DNA of 64,000 nt. It comes from Euphorbia lathyris. Lineage: Eukaryota > Streptophyta > Magnoliopsida > Malpighiales > Euphorbiaceae. The notes under the pieces are model-generated. The model was not told where the DNA came from, ran no database searches, and saw only the letters and a list, made by a program, of their open reading frames with translations. Both the position numbers and the translations under genes were made by a program. Positions 23,590 through 34,188 of the stretch are shown here, piece after piece. Position 1 is the first letter of the stretch. The number at the start of each line of letters is the position of its first letter. The stretch is taken from assembly GCF_963576675.1 (NCBI RefSeq), contig NC_088916.1, forward strand, positions 22,481,501-22,545,500, in the 5' to 3' direction.

Positions 23590-24234
23590 ATTAATTTATT
23601 AGTCCCTATATTTTGATAAAACATATTGTTTAGTCTCTGTATGGTAAGGTCCTTAACCTTTTTCTTGATGAACTGTCTAGTCCTTCTGTCTATTTGTTAG
23701 ATTTTTTACCGTTTATGAATTCAGAAATTACTAAATTACCCTTTACTATTTATCGGTCAAACGCAATTCACACCTCTATGTTTTTCTCTCACAACTCGCG
23801 CTAAAAAATGCAAAAAGGATTGAATCCCTAACCCATAATCGACTCAAATCAACCAGAAGAATGCAGAGATGAGAAACAATGAAGATAATGGTCTTATATA
23901 TTTGATTTTGTGGTAAAAAGTAGTTAATGCATTACGTTTTTTAAAATAGATTTTGACTCAAATCCAAATTGACTAACAGAATCTCTATTAGAGTCTAACG
24001 GCATGGACTAAACAGTTTACCGAGAAAAACGTTAGAGACTAAACAGTTTATCGGAAAAAAGGTTAGGAACCTTACCTGTGTTTTTAAAAATACAGGGACT
24101 AAACAGTGTGTTTTATCAAAATATAGGGACTAATAAATTAATTACCCTTTATATTAAGAAAAGATTTTACCAAACCAGATTTAAATATGAAATGATATTA
24201 GGTGGATCTTACCTGTCGTTATTCACGGGGAATG

Positions 24235-25762
24235 TGTTAAGCCCAAAATATACCTAAAATATCATATATAAATGCGTTAAATTTACATTGAAATCGTGCT
24301 AATTATATTCATTTGGAATACTTTTACGTCTTTATTTACTTCTTTGGTGCAAGGTACTTAATTATTTGGTTAAATCCAAATAGGAGCGAAAACGGAGCTA
24401 AAATGGAGGAAAAACCTAAAAAACGTACCGAGAACGCATAACGGCTAGAAGAACGCTCAAGAATGACGAAAAGCAGTCGAGAGACAGGGAAAATTCTCTC
24501 TGTCGTGACTGAGATTTTGAGAATCTCAGTCGCGACCTACGGAAGCCAGCTCGGGAGAAAAACGAAGTTTTCACTCGTCCCTATACCCCCTGTCGCGACT
24601 GAGATTTTCAGAATCTCAGTCGCGACAGCGAACCATTCTGCACACAAAACACATGTTTTAAATCGGAAAAACGCGTCTGTTCGTTCGGATAAAAGCAACC
24701 CTTCACCAGCGGACACGACCCGTCATTTCCAACCCCTCAACAACTATAAATAAGTGATCCATTTCAGAAATCGAGGTTGGAAAAGTTAGAGAAATTAGAG
24801 AAGAAAGTTATTATGTTGAGTTTCTGATTCAGAAAAGAATCAGAAAGTTAGATTTCATTTCTGTGTAAACAAACTTGCTATACACAAGTTGTTATTAGAT
24901 TAGTTATAAACACAGTATTAGTTTAGTTTCAAAGGTTGATCAGAGACAAGTTTTCATTCTGGTAGTGGACTGACCAGTCTCTATTCCGAAGATCCAGCGA
25001 GAAGAATTGACGGCTGAAGCGCATGAGGTTTGACGCACCTACGGAGTTTGAGGGAAAGATTGACGACCCGGATCTCAAAGTTTTCGTTACAATGCTATCC
25101 AAGTTTCTACTTCTCTGTTAACTTGTGAAAATTCACATTTCATTAATGATATACTTATTTATTCAATACATTCTTACTGTTGTTATTTTGATATTGTTCT
25201 GACAAAATGATTTTCAAAATGATAAATTGGTGTTTTTATTAAAACGTTCTATTCCATCTTATTCATATAAGAACTTTGTTGAACACTTGACAGATTTAGT
25301 TTTTATGGATGACATGATCGCTGATCGCGGCTTATCAGACATAAAATACTAGTTTGATTAAGGTAGGAATCACCTCAACATCAGGGGGGTTTCTACGGTT
25401 CAAAGCCATTTAATTGAATAAATTCCTATATTATTACATGTCCATAATCTTTCCAAACTTAAAGTTGTTTTCTTTGCTTTATGAAAATAAGTTTTATACC
25501 TTCTATTTATTCCAATTACGGAAGTATCTGTCTTGTAATCAAAATCTCAAGACAGAACTGTTCTCTAAACTCGATATAATACTTCTATCTAATCCTAATT
25601 TACCAAAACCAATTCCATCAATTAAACGTATTTCTTTTATTAAACCTAAACACGTGATTAAAACCGAATTAAATAAAGTTTTAGTTAAAAAGCGTTCCCT
25701 GTGGGTTCGATATCTTTTATTACTACAAGCGTATACCGTGCACTTGCGGAAATCGCTCAACA
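24235..25762 (+). mobile_element. 5' LTR of the Athila-like element
   Basis: The 1528-bp LTR runs from TGTTAAGCCCAAAATATACC to AAATCGCTCAACA. It contains two near-perfect palindromes built on GTCGCGAC...GAGATTTT (24502-24536 and 24592-24626). GAATG lies directly on both sides, so taken alone it also has the form of a solo LTR. ORFs within it are not genes. Confidence 0.85.
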
Positions 25763-26437
25763 GAATGCCTCCATAAAATGCCGCAAGACCATTTCAAGGT
25801 CTAGATACAAAGTAATGAAAATTACTCGACCATGACACGCATAATTTTCAATAAGATATCTTTTGTTCTATGAAAATTAATTTATTTCGTTTTCATATTT
25901 TTAATTTTTAGTTTTTCTTATCTTTCGTTCATAATTTTTATTTTTATTTTTATTTATTTTTAGTTTAATTTATTTTTATTTTTATTTTCATTTTATTTTT
26001 ATTTTTATTTCTGGTTTTTGTGTACAAATAAGTTTTGTAAAATAAAAATCAAATTTGGTCATGTTTTGAAATCTATTTTCATAAAGTGTTAAGTGTTTTT
26101 GAGAAAAATATATATCTAGAAATCTCAGTTGAGATTCTCCATGTTTTAGGATTTGGGAATTCTCAGTTGAGATTCCGGAAATCTCAGTTGAGATTTTCTG
26201 TATTTTAACATTTTGAAATAACTGTAAGGGATTACAGCCATCTAATTTCAAAATTTCTGTCAGTTGAATCGAGGAGGTATCACTTTGGCATCTTTTCTTT
26301 TCAACAGACACAACATTTCATTTATATGTCTTATATATTCCTGTAGGATCAGACTTATTCCATTTTCATTTCATCTTTCTGAATTTCTTTCTCAAATTCT
26401 CAATCCTACAGATATCATTTTCTTCTCTCTCCCAGAC
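25763..26437 (+). other. Athila-like 5' untranslated region
   Basis: It begins with the 60-odd bases also found after the 3' LTR. A T-rich low-complexity tract (about 25920-26010) follows, then three copies of the AATCTCAGTTGAGATT palindrome (26121-26136, 26156-26176 and 26179-26194). There is no PBS and no gene. Confidence 0.6.
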
Positions 26438-27373
26438 ATGACTAAGACTTTGAAAAATGTTCGAAAACACACTTCTGCTCATAGCAAGCGTGTTGACATT
26501 TCTTCACGCTATGGAGCATAGTTTCCCATCTACAATCATGATGAAGGGAAACGATCTATGTAGTTTAGATATGCACAATTCTGTGGCATGCTGTATCGGG
26601 ACGAGTTTCTGAACGAGGAACTCGGGATAAGCGAAGATATAGATCGCTATCTGACTAATTTGGGATGGACCAAATTTGCTTCTATAAAGTTTCCTATTAT
26701 TGGAAACTGGGTATTAGAGTTTCTGTCTACTGTTCGTTTCGTCAATAAGAGGCGTGTTCGTCTTAGTTTTCATTGTGAGGGTAAGATATTCACTTTTGGA
26801 TATCCTGAACTTCATACTTTGTTTGGTTTTCCACCACGGGACACCACTCCACATCATCCTGGCAGAGATATGACTTATACTGATATCTGGAGCATGTTGA
26901 CAGGATTTTGGAGACTCAATCCAAGTCTTGCCTACAACAAATCAATAAATTCTAAACTCCATGCTGTATCTACATAAATTCCTCTGTCATAGTCTTTTTG
27001 GTCGAGTCGAGTCAGTAGCAATGTTGTGAAAGATACTGATCTTTATGTGTTGGGCGACATTTTCCAAGGCAACTCAGTGAACTCCTCGAAGATTCTAATG
27101 GAGGGGTTAGTTGCTGCTTCCCGTTCGAAGAAACGGAAGATTGGGTTCGCCAACATCATTTGTGGAATCATATTAGGAGCCAAGGGAACCATTTCTGTCC
27201 CTTGGACTGATACAGAACCATTCCCTATTCTAGACTACGAATTCTTGGAGAACGAGGGACTTGTCAAACGAGTTTTCCGTTCTGGTCCAACATTCCTTTC
27301 TGCACCAGAGAGGCAAATCTTCATTCAAACGAAGATTAACAGGGCCAATGCACGTCGTTTGTCAACTACTTAG
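26438..27373 (+). pseudogene. Athila ORF1-like gene, copy A (broken)
   Basis: Starting at an ATG at 26438, the coding sequence is interrupted by a stop at codon 28 (TAG at 26519). It resumes at 26588-26977 (ISEDIDRYLTNLGWTKF, ILEFLSTVRF-like region, IFTFGYPELHTLFGFPP) and again at 27026-27373 (DLYVLGDIFQG, KIGFANIICGIILGAKG). The fold and phrases resemble the ORF1/gag-position proteins of Athila-type elements, whose function is poorly known. It is homologous to copy B downstream: compare DLVVLDAIFKG and NLITGIVLGARG. Several stops and at least one frameshift make it non-functional. Confidence 0.65.
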
Positions 27374-28113
27374 GGATATAATTTGAGTTTCTGTTTTGTT
27401 TTATTATATATATGAGTGTTTATATTTTGTGTTTTTATGAGTAAAATGTTTTTATGTAATATATATAATAAGGTATTGTTTATATTTTTTAATAATAAAT
27501 AAAAGTGCATTAATTCCTTAGTTTAATTCTTTTATTTAAGGAACAACCCTTGGTTTTCCTTTAATTTAATGTTTCAGTTTTGTTTATCTCAGTTTCAGGG
27601 ATTAATATTCACATAATGTCACTTAATTATAAGAGGAATTGGGTTAGAAGTGTTAAAATCATAAAAAACAGTCCAAATTTTACCCAGAATTTCCAAAATC
27701 TCAGTTGAGATTCTGAATTCTCAGTTGAGACAGCAAGAGGACCACTTTCAGCAAAAAATTTAGACCCCCTACGTACTTGCTATTGCGACTGAGATTTTGA
27801 AAATCTCAGTCGCGACTTGCGACTTCCAGTCACGGGATTTGGGCGAAATTTTACTTCTTTTCCTATTCCTACTCTAAATACTTACCTATTCATCTATCCT
27901 AATCAATACCTATTGCTTACACCTATTTAAATCACCTCTTTTTACACCAATCAATCATCTTTTCTCTTCCCAATACCAAGATTCACTCATCTTCCCCATA
28001 AATCTTTACCCTATTCATCTTCTTCTTCCCCAATTCACCACCATTATCTTTTATTCTAACTTTCATCCTTTCATCTTTTCTTCTTTCCATTCACCAATTT
28101 CACAAACAAAAAA
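27374..28113 (+). other. Spacer between the two Athila ORF1-like genes
   Basis: AT-rich, with the palindromes AAATCTCAGTTGAGATT (27696-27712) and a GCGACTGAGATTTT...CTCAGTCGCGAC hairpin (27782-27816) about 300 bases before the copy B start. A pyrimidine-rich leader (27840-28110) precedes the ATG. Confidence 0.6.
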
Positions 28114-29375
28114 ATGCCTAGACAAAAGACCGTTACTAACAAAACTAAGGCCACCGAAGTCAATCGATTACGGGTTCGATATGGAGCACCGTTCGATATT
28201 GCGACGGAAGCCGAAGGACGCAAATTTCGCCGATTTTCTAATAGCCAAATAGAGTTCGTCGACATGCTTTTTCTTGACACCGACACGGTAAACACACTTT
28301 CTTTTACCGAGCGTATTGATGAATTTCTTTCCGTTCTTGGTTGGAAACGATTTTCTAGTATGCGTTTTCCTAGTCTTAAATCGTATATTATTGAGTTTTT
28401 GGTTACTCTAACCTATGACAAGAAGAAAGGGGTTACTCTTTTCGGAATGATGGAGTCCGTTATGATGTTGGGTATGCGACCATGAACCGTTGGTTTGGTT
28501 TTCCTACTCGGAATTTTTATTCCAAACCAAAGCCTTTTAATTAACACACGGTTTGGCAATCTTTAACCGATTTAGATGTTTTTAATCCAAAGAATACATC
28601 TAGTAAGCTACTTAAGGATGATTGTATATTCTTTTTTCACAAGTTTTTATCATTCTCCTTATTTGGTCGGGTTGAAAGTTCAAAAGTGCAAGTTCGTGAT
28701 TTGGTTGTGTTAGATGCTATTTTTAAAGGTTTGACAATTGATAGTATTGAGATGATATTTACTAATTTAGTTCGAGCTTCCAAGTCTCGCAATAAGCAAG
28801 TGCCTATGGGTAATTTAATTACCGGCATTGTTTTGGGTGCTCGGGGTGAATTAGTGGATTATCAAAATATGCCCCATGTTGGTTTACCTTCCTTAGATCT
28901 CACGGCACTACAAAGGGCCAATTTATTGAAGAAAATGGGACCGCCCGCCTTTATATCTTATGCGGATCGCACAAGACGTGTTTTTGCTACCATGGGTAGT
29001 GAAGCCTCGAGTTCTCAAGGTTTAGGTGCCCAAGATGATGATGAGGACGATGACGAGGAATTTGATGACGAAGAGGAGGAGGAGGAGGAGCATGTTGATG
29101 TTCATACCAACGAGTAAGCACCTGTAGAACCGAATGACGAAGAACAAGTTGGATGGCAACGTGTTTTGACACAAATGAACGAGCATAACCGTCACATGAA
29201 TTTGCGGTTAGATGAAGTCGTTGCCCACAATACCGAAATGAGTTCGAGGATAAACACGGTGGATGCCAATATCACTACATTGAGATGTGAGCACAAATCT
29301 ACTCGTCGCCGGTTGCTATCTTTCTTCCGACGCCAAAGAGTTGAGACTACGCCTTCTCCACCGAGTTCACCTTGA
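28114..29375 (+). pseudogene. Athila ORF1-like gene, copy B (broken)
   Basis: An ATG at 28114 opens 123 codons (TERIDEFLSVLGWKRFSSM, SYIIEFLVTLTYD) before a frameshift near 28480. The gene continues in another frame at 28686-29117 (DLVVLDAIFKGLTIDSIEM, LITGIVLGARGELVDY). A stop at 29115-29117 follows a strongly acidic run (DDDEDDDEEFDDEEEEEEEH), and the same frame resumes to 29375 with a coiled-coil-like and basic tail (TRRRLLSFFRRQRVE). Copies A and B are diverged, so they do not come from a recent tandem duplication. The role is unknown; a gag-like or accessory protein is the likely interpretation. Confidence 0.65.
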
Positions 29376-30877
29376 TAGGTTTTATCCTTTCCATCTTTAA
29401 CTCATTTTCGTTATTATTATTATGTCTTGTTAAATTCGGTACAATATTTTTAAATTATGTTTGGTACAATTTTCTTTATTATTATGTTTGAATGTTATCG
29501 TACTATATTTTTAATTCTAACTCGTATGGTTTATTTCGTACTATTTTTCGTGTTTTATCGCTTTTTGCACCAATGAGGACATGGTCAAAATTAAGTGTGG
29601 GAGGAGATATTTCATATTCATTTTAATTTTAAGTACGAATGAATGCAACGAATGAGAAATATCTAAAATGAATTCTATTTATTTAAGTATAAATGCATGT
29701 TGTTATTCAATTTTAAGTAAAGTATATAATGCAACATTTTTATAATAAGTGCAACACTTTTCACAAATTAATAGCAATTTTTCATAAACATATAATTTTT
29801 GTTAAAGTATATATTTCATATGTTTTTAACACTTTAATTTTAAAAATTATGTTAAGCATATTTTAAGGTTATCATTATTGGTAGAAATAATATTTCTATA
29901 CGGGCAATATTTTTACAAATATTTTTACAAATCTCCGATACGATTTTATCAAAAAACGTCTCGAGTGAATGTGTATAAGTAAAATTTCTTTAGTTTCAAA
30001 TCTCTATTTTATATCATGAATTCATGATAAATATAAATCTTATTTTCAATTTTCAAATTAGGTTTATAGGCATAAATCAAACTAACAACTTTAGCTTTTT
30101 AGCTTGATATTATTTTTCGTCTTACATTAAAATCCAATTGAAGTTTTTAAGGAAACTTTAGCCATAATACATGTTGAATTTCAAGTCAATATAGGATGAA
30201 TGTGCTATTTTTCTTTCCCAATTTTATTTTCATGTTAATTAAATCAAGTATTCGTATTCTTAACTTTTGGCCACGATTGAGACCAACCTTATCACAATCG
30301 AGGTATGAAAGGGAAGAACATTAAGTACCGTTTACTTTTGGCCACGATTGCGACCACCCTTATCACGGTCGAGGTATGAAAGGAACGTTCAAAATTAAAA
30401 GCAAAAATTAAACGTGTTTAAAGTTTTAAGTAACGATTGCGTCCACCCATGGCATGGTCGGTACCTCTTAAACGAACACGAAAGCAAATTAATGCGTATA
30501 AAGTTACGATCGAGACCACCCTTATCTTGGGCGTAACTAAGCAATTATATTAAACCTAAGTCCTTAAATCTATATTTGTAATAGTTTAGGTTTGGGAAAG
30601 GAAATTTTGTGCTTAGAAATGCCTTGAGACGAAAGATTCGGAAACATGCATGCTTACACCGTCCCGAATACTTCAATATAAAAATTGAAATACAAGACAA
30701 ATAATATATCTCTTTTACACTACCTAGTTTGATACTTTGCGTATAAATTTACCATGAAAAGTTTATCTTTCGGTTTAACTAATTTAAAGAGGAATATATG
30801 GATATATGTTCTATTTATAAAGAGATTGATTAAAGAATAAATTCAGTGAAATTTTGCTCGGGACTAGCAAAAGCTTA
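29376..30877 (+). other. Athila-like 3' untranslated region
   Basis: Mainly AT-rich sequence without ORFs, including a TTAAGTGTGGGAGGAG purine tract near 29600 and the repeats at 30265-30560. No pol remnant is visible. Confidence 0.6.
30265..30560 (+). repeat. Four diverged tandem repeats in the Athila-like 3' region
   Basis: The phrase ACGATTGCGACCACCCTTATC recurs four times in varied forms, with the shared GATTG/GATCG core at 30275, 30346, 30435 and 30508 (spacings 71, 89 and 73). The first two copies also share TTTTGGCCACGATTG and CGAGGTATGAAAGG. Confidence 0.65.
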
Positions 30878-30889
30878 AGTGTGGGAGTT
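30878..30889 (+). promoter_or_regulatory. Polypurine tract of the Athila-like element
   Basis: AGTGTGGGAGT lies directly before the 3' LTR TG and after CTAGCAAAAGCTTA, the usual place of the plus-strand primer in Ty3/gypsy elements. The tract is interrupted by T residues, as in other Athila-like elements. Confidence 0.6.
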
Positions 30890-32428
30890 TGTTAAGCCCA
30901 AAATATACCTAAAATATCATATATAAATGCGTTAAATTTACATTGAAATCGTGCTAATTATATTCATTTGGAATACTTTTACGTCTTTATTTACTTCTTT
31001 GGTGCAAGGTACTTAATTATTTGGTTAAATCCAAATAGGAGCGAAAACGGAGCGAAAACGGAGCTAAAATGGAGGAAAACCCTAAAAAACGTACCGAGAA
31101 CGCATAACGGCCAGAAGAACGCTCAAGAAGGACGAAAAGCAGTGTAGAGACAAGGAAAATTCTCTCTGTCGCGACTGAGATTTTGAGAATCTCAGTCGCG
31201 ACCTACGGAAGCCAGCTCGGGAGAAAAACGAAGTTTTCACTCGTCCATATACCACCTGTCGCGACTGAGATTTTCAGAATCTCAGTCGCGACAGCGAACC
31301 ATTCTGCACACAAAACACATGTTTTAAATCGGAAAAACGCGTCTGTTCGTTCGGATAAAAGCAACCCTTCACCAGCGGACACGACCCGTCATTTACAACC
31401 CCTCAACAACTATAAATAAGTGATCCATTTCATAAATCGAGGTTGGAAAAGTTAGAGAAATTAGAGAAGAAAGTTATTATGTTGAGTTTCTGATTCAGAA
31501 AAGAATCAGAAAGTTAGATTTCATTTCTGTGTAAACAAACTTGCTATACACAAGTTGTTATTAGATTAGTTATAAACACAGTATTAGTTTAGTTTCAAAG
31601 GTTGATCAGAGACAAGTTTTCATTCTGGTAGTGGACTGACCAGTCTCTATTTCGAAGATCCAGCGAGAAGAATTGACGGCTGAAGCGCATGAGGTTTGAC
31701 GCACCTACGGAGTTTGAGGGAAAGATTGACGACCCGGATCTCAAAGTTTTCGTTACACTGCTATCCAAGTTTCTACTTCTCTGTTAACTTGTGAAAATTC
31801 ACATTTCATTAATGATATACTTATTTATTCAATACATTCTTACTGTTGTTATTTTGATATTGTTCTGACAAAATGATTTTCAAAATGATAAATTGGTGTT
31901 TTTATTAAAACGTTCTATTCCATCTTATTCATATAAGAACTTTGTTGAACACTTGACAGATTTAGTTTTTATGGATGACATGATCGCTGATCGCGGCTTA
32001 TCAGACATAAAATACTAGTTTGATTAAGGTAGGAATCACCTCAACATCAGGGGGGTTTCTACGGTTCAAAGCCATTTAATTGAATAAATTCCTATATTAT
32101 TACATGTCCATAATCTTTCCAAACTTAAAGTTGTTTTCTTTGCTTTATGAAAATAAGTTTTATACCTTCTATTTATTCCAATTACGGAAGTATCTGTCTT
32201 GTAATCAAAATCTCAAGACAAAACTGTTCTCTAAACTCGATATAATACTTCTATCTAATCCTAATTTACCAAAACCAATTCCATCAATTAAACGTATTTC
32301 TTTTATTAAACCTAAACACGTGATTAAAACCGAATTAAATAAAGTTTTAGTTAAAAAGCGTTCCCTGTGGGTTCGATATCTTTTATTACTACAAGCGTAT
32401 ACCGTGCACTTGCGGAAATCGCTCAACA
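30890..32428 (+). mobile_element. 3' LTR of the Athila-like element
   Basis: At 1539 bp it is 11 bases longer than the 5' LTR, mainly because of a 12-base duplication of GCGAAAACGGAG near 31042. By eye about a dozen substitutions separate the two LTRs, which suggests a recent insertion or later gene conversion. The two palindromes are at about 31168-31203 and 31258-31293. GAATG follows at 32429. Confidence 0.85.
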
Positions 32429-32433
32429 GAATG

Positions 32434-33386
32434 CCTCCATAAAATGCCGCAAGACCATTTTAAGGTCTAGATACAAAGTAATGAAATCATGATAAGAACA
32501 TCATATGAAGATGTAAGGGATGCTACAATACTAGTATATTTTGGTGCTTTCCATCGAAATTGCCATTTTACAATAAGTGCAATTGGAGCGTGGGTCCACT
32601 GGTATACTGTTTTTATATGCTATAATGATGTCTATATTCAGTTTGTTCATAGTGATGAACGTAATATTAGTCGTGAGTGTTAGTGCTTACGTTCAACATG
32701 CATCATTTTATGATGATCAATATGGTTGTTATGTGGAGCAAGACCAGGAGTCCCACGAAAATCTACATGGTCCTGGTTATGTTGAAATATGAGAGCATCT
32801 ATGGATGAGTAATCCTCATTGTGGAAATAGTTATTTTTGTAACTATGGGACGAAAGCCTCCGTTTTCATCATCCTTGACGGCAATCTTGTTTTGAAAGAA
32901 GTACGATCACAACTGCAGTCGAGTATAAGACCTACGAAAATTTTGCATGCTCTGATATGAGCTATGACCAAAATTCTTTCATGGATTCCAGACTTGGTGC
33001 ATATATGGAAGTAGTCCAAGTTGTTAAAATTGATGGAGAAGTGGAACCATTACTTGCAAAAGAGAAACCATCAAAGGATGATTTGATATAAGATTTTCAT
33101 AAAATAATGGATCGATTCGAGAAACAAGCGACTATTTGGGGGCATTCAAAAGGGAGAATTTCAGCATGATACAAATTTAGAGGCATCTCCCACATATCCA
33201 ACTCCTCCAAAAACAAGAAAGTATCTTGAACCGTTAATAGTAAATGTGGTGCAACCAGAAGCTAAGTCCACACTCTCAACCGGAAGCTTCCTTTTTGTAA
33301 CTTTGTTGACAGTCAACCTGGTGCGCCTTGTCGTAGAAAGCACTTCCCCAACCTATGTGGCACCATCACCTTCTTCACTATCCCTA
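32434..33386 (+). other. Degraded coding-like sequence between the two LTR elements
   Basis: No open gene, but codon-like phrases survive in separate frames, such as FYDDQYGCYVEQDQESHENL (32708-32764) and YDQNSFMDSRLGAYMEVV (about 32964-33017). This looks like the remains of a TE polyprotein, possibly the segment between gag and protease of a gypsy element. I cannot name it. Confidence 0.35.
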
Positions 33387-34018
33387 TGGATTGTTGAAAC
33401 ACCTTTTCCACATGATTAACCCCATGATTAAGACAATTAAATTTAAGTGCTTTGATTTAATTGTACTAATGTGTTTGTTCAATGTTGAGTATATCTATAA
33501 ATGAGAATAGAAATAAAAAGTTGGACAAAACGAAGTCAGCATGGAACACAGCACAAGCTGAGTAGAAGTATAACTCAGCATTATAGAAGAAAAGTCTTCT
33601 TCAGAACAAAAGCTTGAAGACGAAGCTGCCCGAAGATGCTGAGTAGAAAGTTACTCAGTCTCCAATATAGATAAAGAACAAAGGCAACGTCAACAAAATC
33701 AAGCTGAGTGTTCGTCAGGTCAGCGCGAATGATCCGTTTACTAAAAGACAAGATCCGACAAAAGTCTGCGCCAATACAGAAGCCTTGGAATTACGCCCAG
33801 AGACATTTTCGAGATACAAGGGTCAACTGGCATTTGGCTAAAAGACGAAACTGGTGCTAGAAGATGAACCTGGAGGAAGAAGACAAGCCTGACGCCTGCT
33901 ATTTTCAGACGACAGGATTGGCCTGCAAATCTGTATGCTGACCAATGAATGATGCAAGAAGAACGTTTGAATCCAACGGATACATCCGAATTCAAATGAT
34001 TGAAGCATCAGATTTTAC

Positions 34019-34027
34019 TATAAAAGG
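34019..34027 (+). promoter_or_regulatory. TATA box of the SIRE-like 5' LTR, element 1
   Basis: TATAAAAGG lies in the middle of the LTR and has counterparts at 60210-60218 (3' LTR) and 47215-47223 (element 2, 3' LTR). It is the best candidate for the LTR core promoter. The solo LTR inserted at 34189 lies about 160 bases downstream, so any transcript from here would have to run through it. Confidence 0.55.
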
Positions 34028-34188
34028 ACAAGTTCATGACTTGGATCCTTTGCCGAAGTACAAAAAGAAAAAGATATATACAAGCACATACAAACAGAAA
34101 AAGCAATTTCTTACACTCAAATCCAATCTCTGTGTAAAAGTCTAGAGTGAATTTGTATTCATCTAAAGTGTTCTTCATCTAGAAAGAA

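Larger units (their letters stand above)
22830..24147. mobile_element. Mutator-like foldback element, interrupted
   Basis: The TIRs begin GRGTAATTAATTTATTAG and continue with TCCCTATATTTTGATAAAACA on both ends. They are flanked by a perfect 9-bp TSD TTTATATTA at 22821-22829 and 24148-24156, which points to the Mutator superfamily. The left arm is split after 14 bases by the element at 22844-23589. Without that insertion the element is about 563 bp. It has no transposase. Confidence 0.8.
24235..32428 (+). mobile_element. Athila-like (Ty3/gypsy) non-autonomous LTR element
   Basis: Two direct LTRs (24235-25762 and 30890-32428) start TGTTAAGCCC and end CGCTCAACA. GAATG lies on both outer sides (24230-24234 and 32429-32433) and reads as a 5-bp TSD. 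A purine-rich GTGTGGGAGT tract precedes the 3' LTR. The interior holds two broken Athila ORF1-like genes and no protease, RT or integrase, so the element would rely on enzymes from elsewhere. I see no primer-binding site after the 5' LTR. Instead the 5' LTR is followed by about 60 bases that also follow the 3' LTR. Confidence 0.8.

Noticed and set aside
25414..25776. 120-codon ORF present in both Athila-like LTRs (also at 32080-32442)
   Set aside because: Its conservation is due to LTR identity. It is AT-rich, without domain similarity, and crosses the LTR end.
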